Both the position numbers and the translations under genes were made by a program. A stretch of DNA of 64,000 nucleotides from Burhinus oedicnemus (taxonomy: Eukaryota > Chordata > Aves > Charadriiformes > Burhinidae). The stretch lies in the NCBI GenBank assembly GCA_008921705.1, contig VFFE01007570.1, positions 1,115,915 through 1,179,914 of the forward strand, read 5' to 3'. Below are positions 61,301-64,000 of this stretch, in pieces. The notes under the pieces are model-generated. The model searched no databases and was not told where the DNA came from. It saw only the letters and a program-made list of their open reading frames with translations. Each line of letters opens with the position of its first letter. Position 1 is the stretch's first letter.

Positions 61301-63878
61301 GGAAAATCAGCTAAACATTCAGACTTAGGGTTTTTCATTAGACTGAATTGTTGCTTTCTAGCCAAACCCACTGGAGTATGCTGAAATGCTTATGTGTGGG
61401 CTGCAATTTTCCATTGCTGAGGTCAAAATTGGGTTTATGCTATTTTCCCATCTACATCCTTCAATGTTTGAATGAGCTGGCTTTAACTCACAATAACGCA
61501 TTAGGTAACTACTCTAGGAGAACTCTGGTTTAAAGCTGTCAGAACCAGCACCTACACTGCCTCCCACTGACGTAAGCAAACGCGTGCGAGATAAGAAATG
61601 ACTGAGGCTGCAGCCACGGGTGTAAGCGGCTGCTGCTCCTGGGCTAACAGAGCTGAGGAAGTTCAGATTAATCCATGTCATTCAGAAAATGACAGCAGCC
61701 TTCTTTTTTTGCATGTTTGATTAAGTCAGGTAGGCACAGTTTGGTATTTTAAACATCTTCCTGGCCCATGTGTTTTGTACCATCTTTGAACATGAGGAAA
61801 TCCATTTTTCCCTTGTATAAAACATTTTTGAGGGCTTCAAAATAATCCTATACCTTAAATGCTTCAGATTTGACATGGAAATTTGGCGTGAAAATAGCCT
61901 TCTTGGAGATGCAGGACATAATCTTATTCTGGATAAATTGATTTTGTACGAGCAAGTTGGATGTAGAGAACATGCAGTAGATTTTTTTCCCCCACTAAGT
62001 AGATGCATACAGTGGTGAAACAAAGTGCAGTCATACAGGTGATTTGAGTAAAATGAAAAAGATCCTTAAGTGTTGCATCCTTTAAGCGTAATGTTTGCTT
62101 TTTTGGATGTGCCAGGAACAGGCTATGAAAATCATTTCTATCCAAACTGAGCAGTGATTTGTATTTAGAGCCTGTCTCTTTCTGTAGCTTAAAATTGCAC
62201 TCTGTGTCTGAAAATGAACTTTACAATTGTATGCAGGACTTTTCAGCATAGTTGATGCTAACATGACACTTGCTTGCATTAGAGGCATGCCCAGCAAGTG
62301 TGCACAACAAGGTAGTTCTTCAAAGCTGGTAGGAGGAAAAATATGTATTTCCTGAGAAATTATTGAAATACGTATTTTAGGATGTAACTGCTTAGGCCAC
62401 TGCATGGAGATAATGAAATTAAGTAGTGCACTGGAAACTGGTATATCCAGCATCGCCTGGTTGCCACCTGCCAGGCTCCTCTAGAGCTTAGACTAGATGT
62501 TGTCTAAGACCAGTCAGACTAATAAAAAGAGGTTTCGTATAGATGCGTTTCTTCCGCTTCTTTACAGCTCTGCCTGGGATAACCCAGTTTTCCCTCACAG
62601 TCTCTACAACACCGTCCCAGACAAGACAGAGCAAAGCTGCTAGACAGTATATCTTTGCTGATCAGCTGGCAAGCTGCTGCCAAAAGGCATACATGAACTG
62701 AACTCTACCTGCCTTACCCTTACAGGAGGTTATAGGTGCTCTTTTACTCAACTGCCAATATTTATGAAAATATTAATATTATGAAAATATTTCACTGGCT
62801 TTGAGACATCATCTTCTTTTGAATCTGTTTCATTCAAAAACCTGGTTGAACTCAACAGGTTCAAAAATCATTAGAGGGAAGTGGTTGGTAGGCAGATAAA
62901 AGAGACAGTACAGCTGCATAAAATGTGGGAGAAAATGGGAAATATTTTATGGATGTCTACTCATAAAAAATCAACAGCCCAGAATGTGCTAGCTAGTCAA
63001 TGTCTCAAACCGGCTGCTTGCTGCCTCCTGAGTGGAGTCTGAGTTATTGCTTGAATCTCTGAAATTCTTTTGGAATCCAGATAACAGAGCAATCACCTTT
63101 TTCTATATGTATTTAATATTGCAAAAAGCACTGCTGGTTGGCTCAATGTACTAGATCCTTTGGTCCACAAAAGAAGGAAGTGGAAGTCTCTTTGGTTCCA
63201 CTTCCCTTGGCTGGAACTGGTCCGTACCTAAAGAAGGCCAACACACGGGACAAAAGCCACCTACTTTCAAATTCTGAGGTAGAGACCAGGGTTACAGATG
63301 AGACTGCAGATGGTCTTCATTCCTTGCTTACATTTGCTGTTATAATCCTGTTGGTTTTTTTTTACACTGAGCCCTGAAAATGTGCAAAATGTATGGAAGA
63401 CAGGTCACAGCTTTGTGTCAGAGAGCAACAAGCCATCTGTGAGCCAGCCATCGCTCTACATGGCTCATGACAGCTGCCTCTCTGCTAGTGACTTAATCAA
63501 TGGTTGGGACCAGGCCTATGATCATCCATGCTGCTTAATTGCTAACATGCTCCTTGGCACACTTTGGGCACATGCCTGCTAGTAGTCTCCCAGGCACTCT
63601 TCAAGGAACAGGTTGGAGCAAGGACAGTCCTCAGGTGGCAGTAGGGACAAGGCAGGGAGAAGAGAATTTAGCCATATAGACATGAGCGTGCCATCTAATT
63701 GGTCTCAGAAAACAGCCCCTGGTCATTTTATTATTTGTATGGACTTATATCCTAGAGCCATGCTGGGTACTAGCTCAGGTACTAAAAGCATGCTAAGCAC
63801 ATTAGGGTGGCATTTATACTTGGGCCAGTTGGCTGAGTTTTCAGAAAAGCCCATAACGAGGTGTGATACTATCTAGAA
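58321..63878. other. Unique non-coding DNA
   Basis: No exon, RNA gene or named transposon was recognised. A (GT)n run of about 14 bases lies near 58636-58649, an (ATT)n run near 60410-60422 and a 9-A run near 58880. The 61550-61640 patch is CpG-containing and includes a TGACGTAAGC CRE/ATF-like site (about 61568). The 60590-60860 stretch is unique AT-rich sequence that might be conserved. The 123-codon minus frame at 62082-62453 and other short frames match nothing recognisable. Confidence 0.5.
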
Positions 63879-63914
63879 AAAAAAAAAAAGAAAAAAAAGA
63901 AAAAAGAAAAAAAA
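63879..63914. repeat. A-rich (A5-13 G)n low-complexity run at gap edge
   Basis: Runs of A separated by single G continue directly into the N block. Such runs commonly stop assembly, so the true length is unknown. Confidence 0.9.
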
Positions 63915-63934
63915 NNNNNNNNNNNNNNNNNNNN
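63915..63934. other. Assembly gap (20 N)
   Basis: Exactly twenty N characters, most likely a placeholder of unknown true size. The A-rich repeat to its left probably caused the break. Sequence continuity across it is not proven. Confidence 0.98.
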
Positions 63935-64000
63935 AAGCATCATGGCAAAACCTCAAGACTGAGCCCATTGTGAACCTAAACCTTCAGGGGATCCAATTTG
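63935..64000. other. Short unique sequence after the gap
   Basis: Sixty-six bases with no recognisable feature. Confidence 0.5.

Noticed and set aside
1..64000. CRISPR array, operon or other prokaryotic system
   Set aside because: No regularly spaced repeats, no ribosome-binding sites and no compact long frames. The repeat content is vertebrate.

Overview
This window looks like about 64 kb of non-coding vertebrate DNA, almost certainly from a bird. I found no protein-coding exon, rRNA, tRNA or CRISPR array. The assignment rests on repeats. Several CR1 LINEs end in the ATTCTATG-type tail typical of avian CR1, and two solo LTRs resemble avian ERVL-type LTRs. The background is AT-rich, with no CpG island and no long open frame outside repeats. 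The longest frames (145, 126, 123 and 123 codons) match nothing I recognise and are the length expected by chance. The species cannot be read from the sequence.

Layout. 1-3045: unclassified AT-rich DNA. 3046-3538: a solo LTR. 3539-22149: mostly unique sequence with two candidate conserved regulatory blocks (about 7740-8420 and 16640-17230), a pyrimidine-rich domain (about 11680-12460) and small hairpin or tandem structures. 22150-30015: a LINE-rich cluster. In order it holds a very old reverse-strand LINE relic, a forward CR1 interrupted by a reverse CR1 tail, a forward CR1 3' end, a short ancient LINE tail, and a 2.4 kb reverse CR1 whose decayed ORF2 still shows the reverse transcriptase F-A-D-D motif. 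30016-48494: mostly unique sequence with a MIR-like SINE relic near 33.1 kb, a GC-rich patch at 32.1-32.45 kb and further candidate regulatory blocks. 48495-49219: an intact solo LTR with a perfect 5-bp target-site duplication (CCAGG). 49225-63878: unique sequence with an ancient LINE tail (53.74 kb) and a MIR-like SINE (54.63 kb). 63879-63934: an A-rich run ending in a 20-N assembly gap.

No genes work together here. The likely reading is an intergenic desert or a very large intron, holding distal regulatory elements among transposon layers of different ages: MIR and L2/CR1-clade relics (oldest), avian CR1, then LTRs. The regulatory calls are inference from composition and motifs only. They need cross-species alignment, which I could not run. 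I found no convincing undescribed system. The best leads are the old LINE relic, the inverted CR1 pair, the promoter module shared by the two LTRs, and the candidate enhancer blocks.
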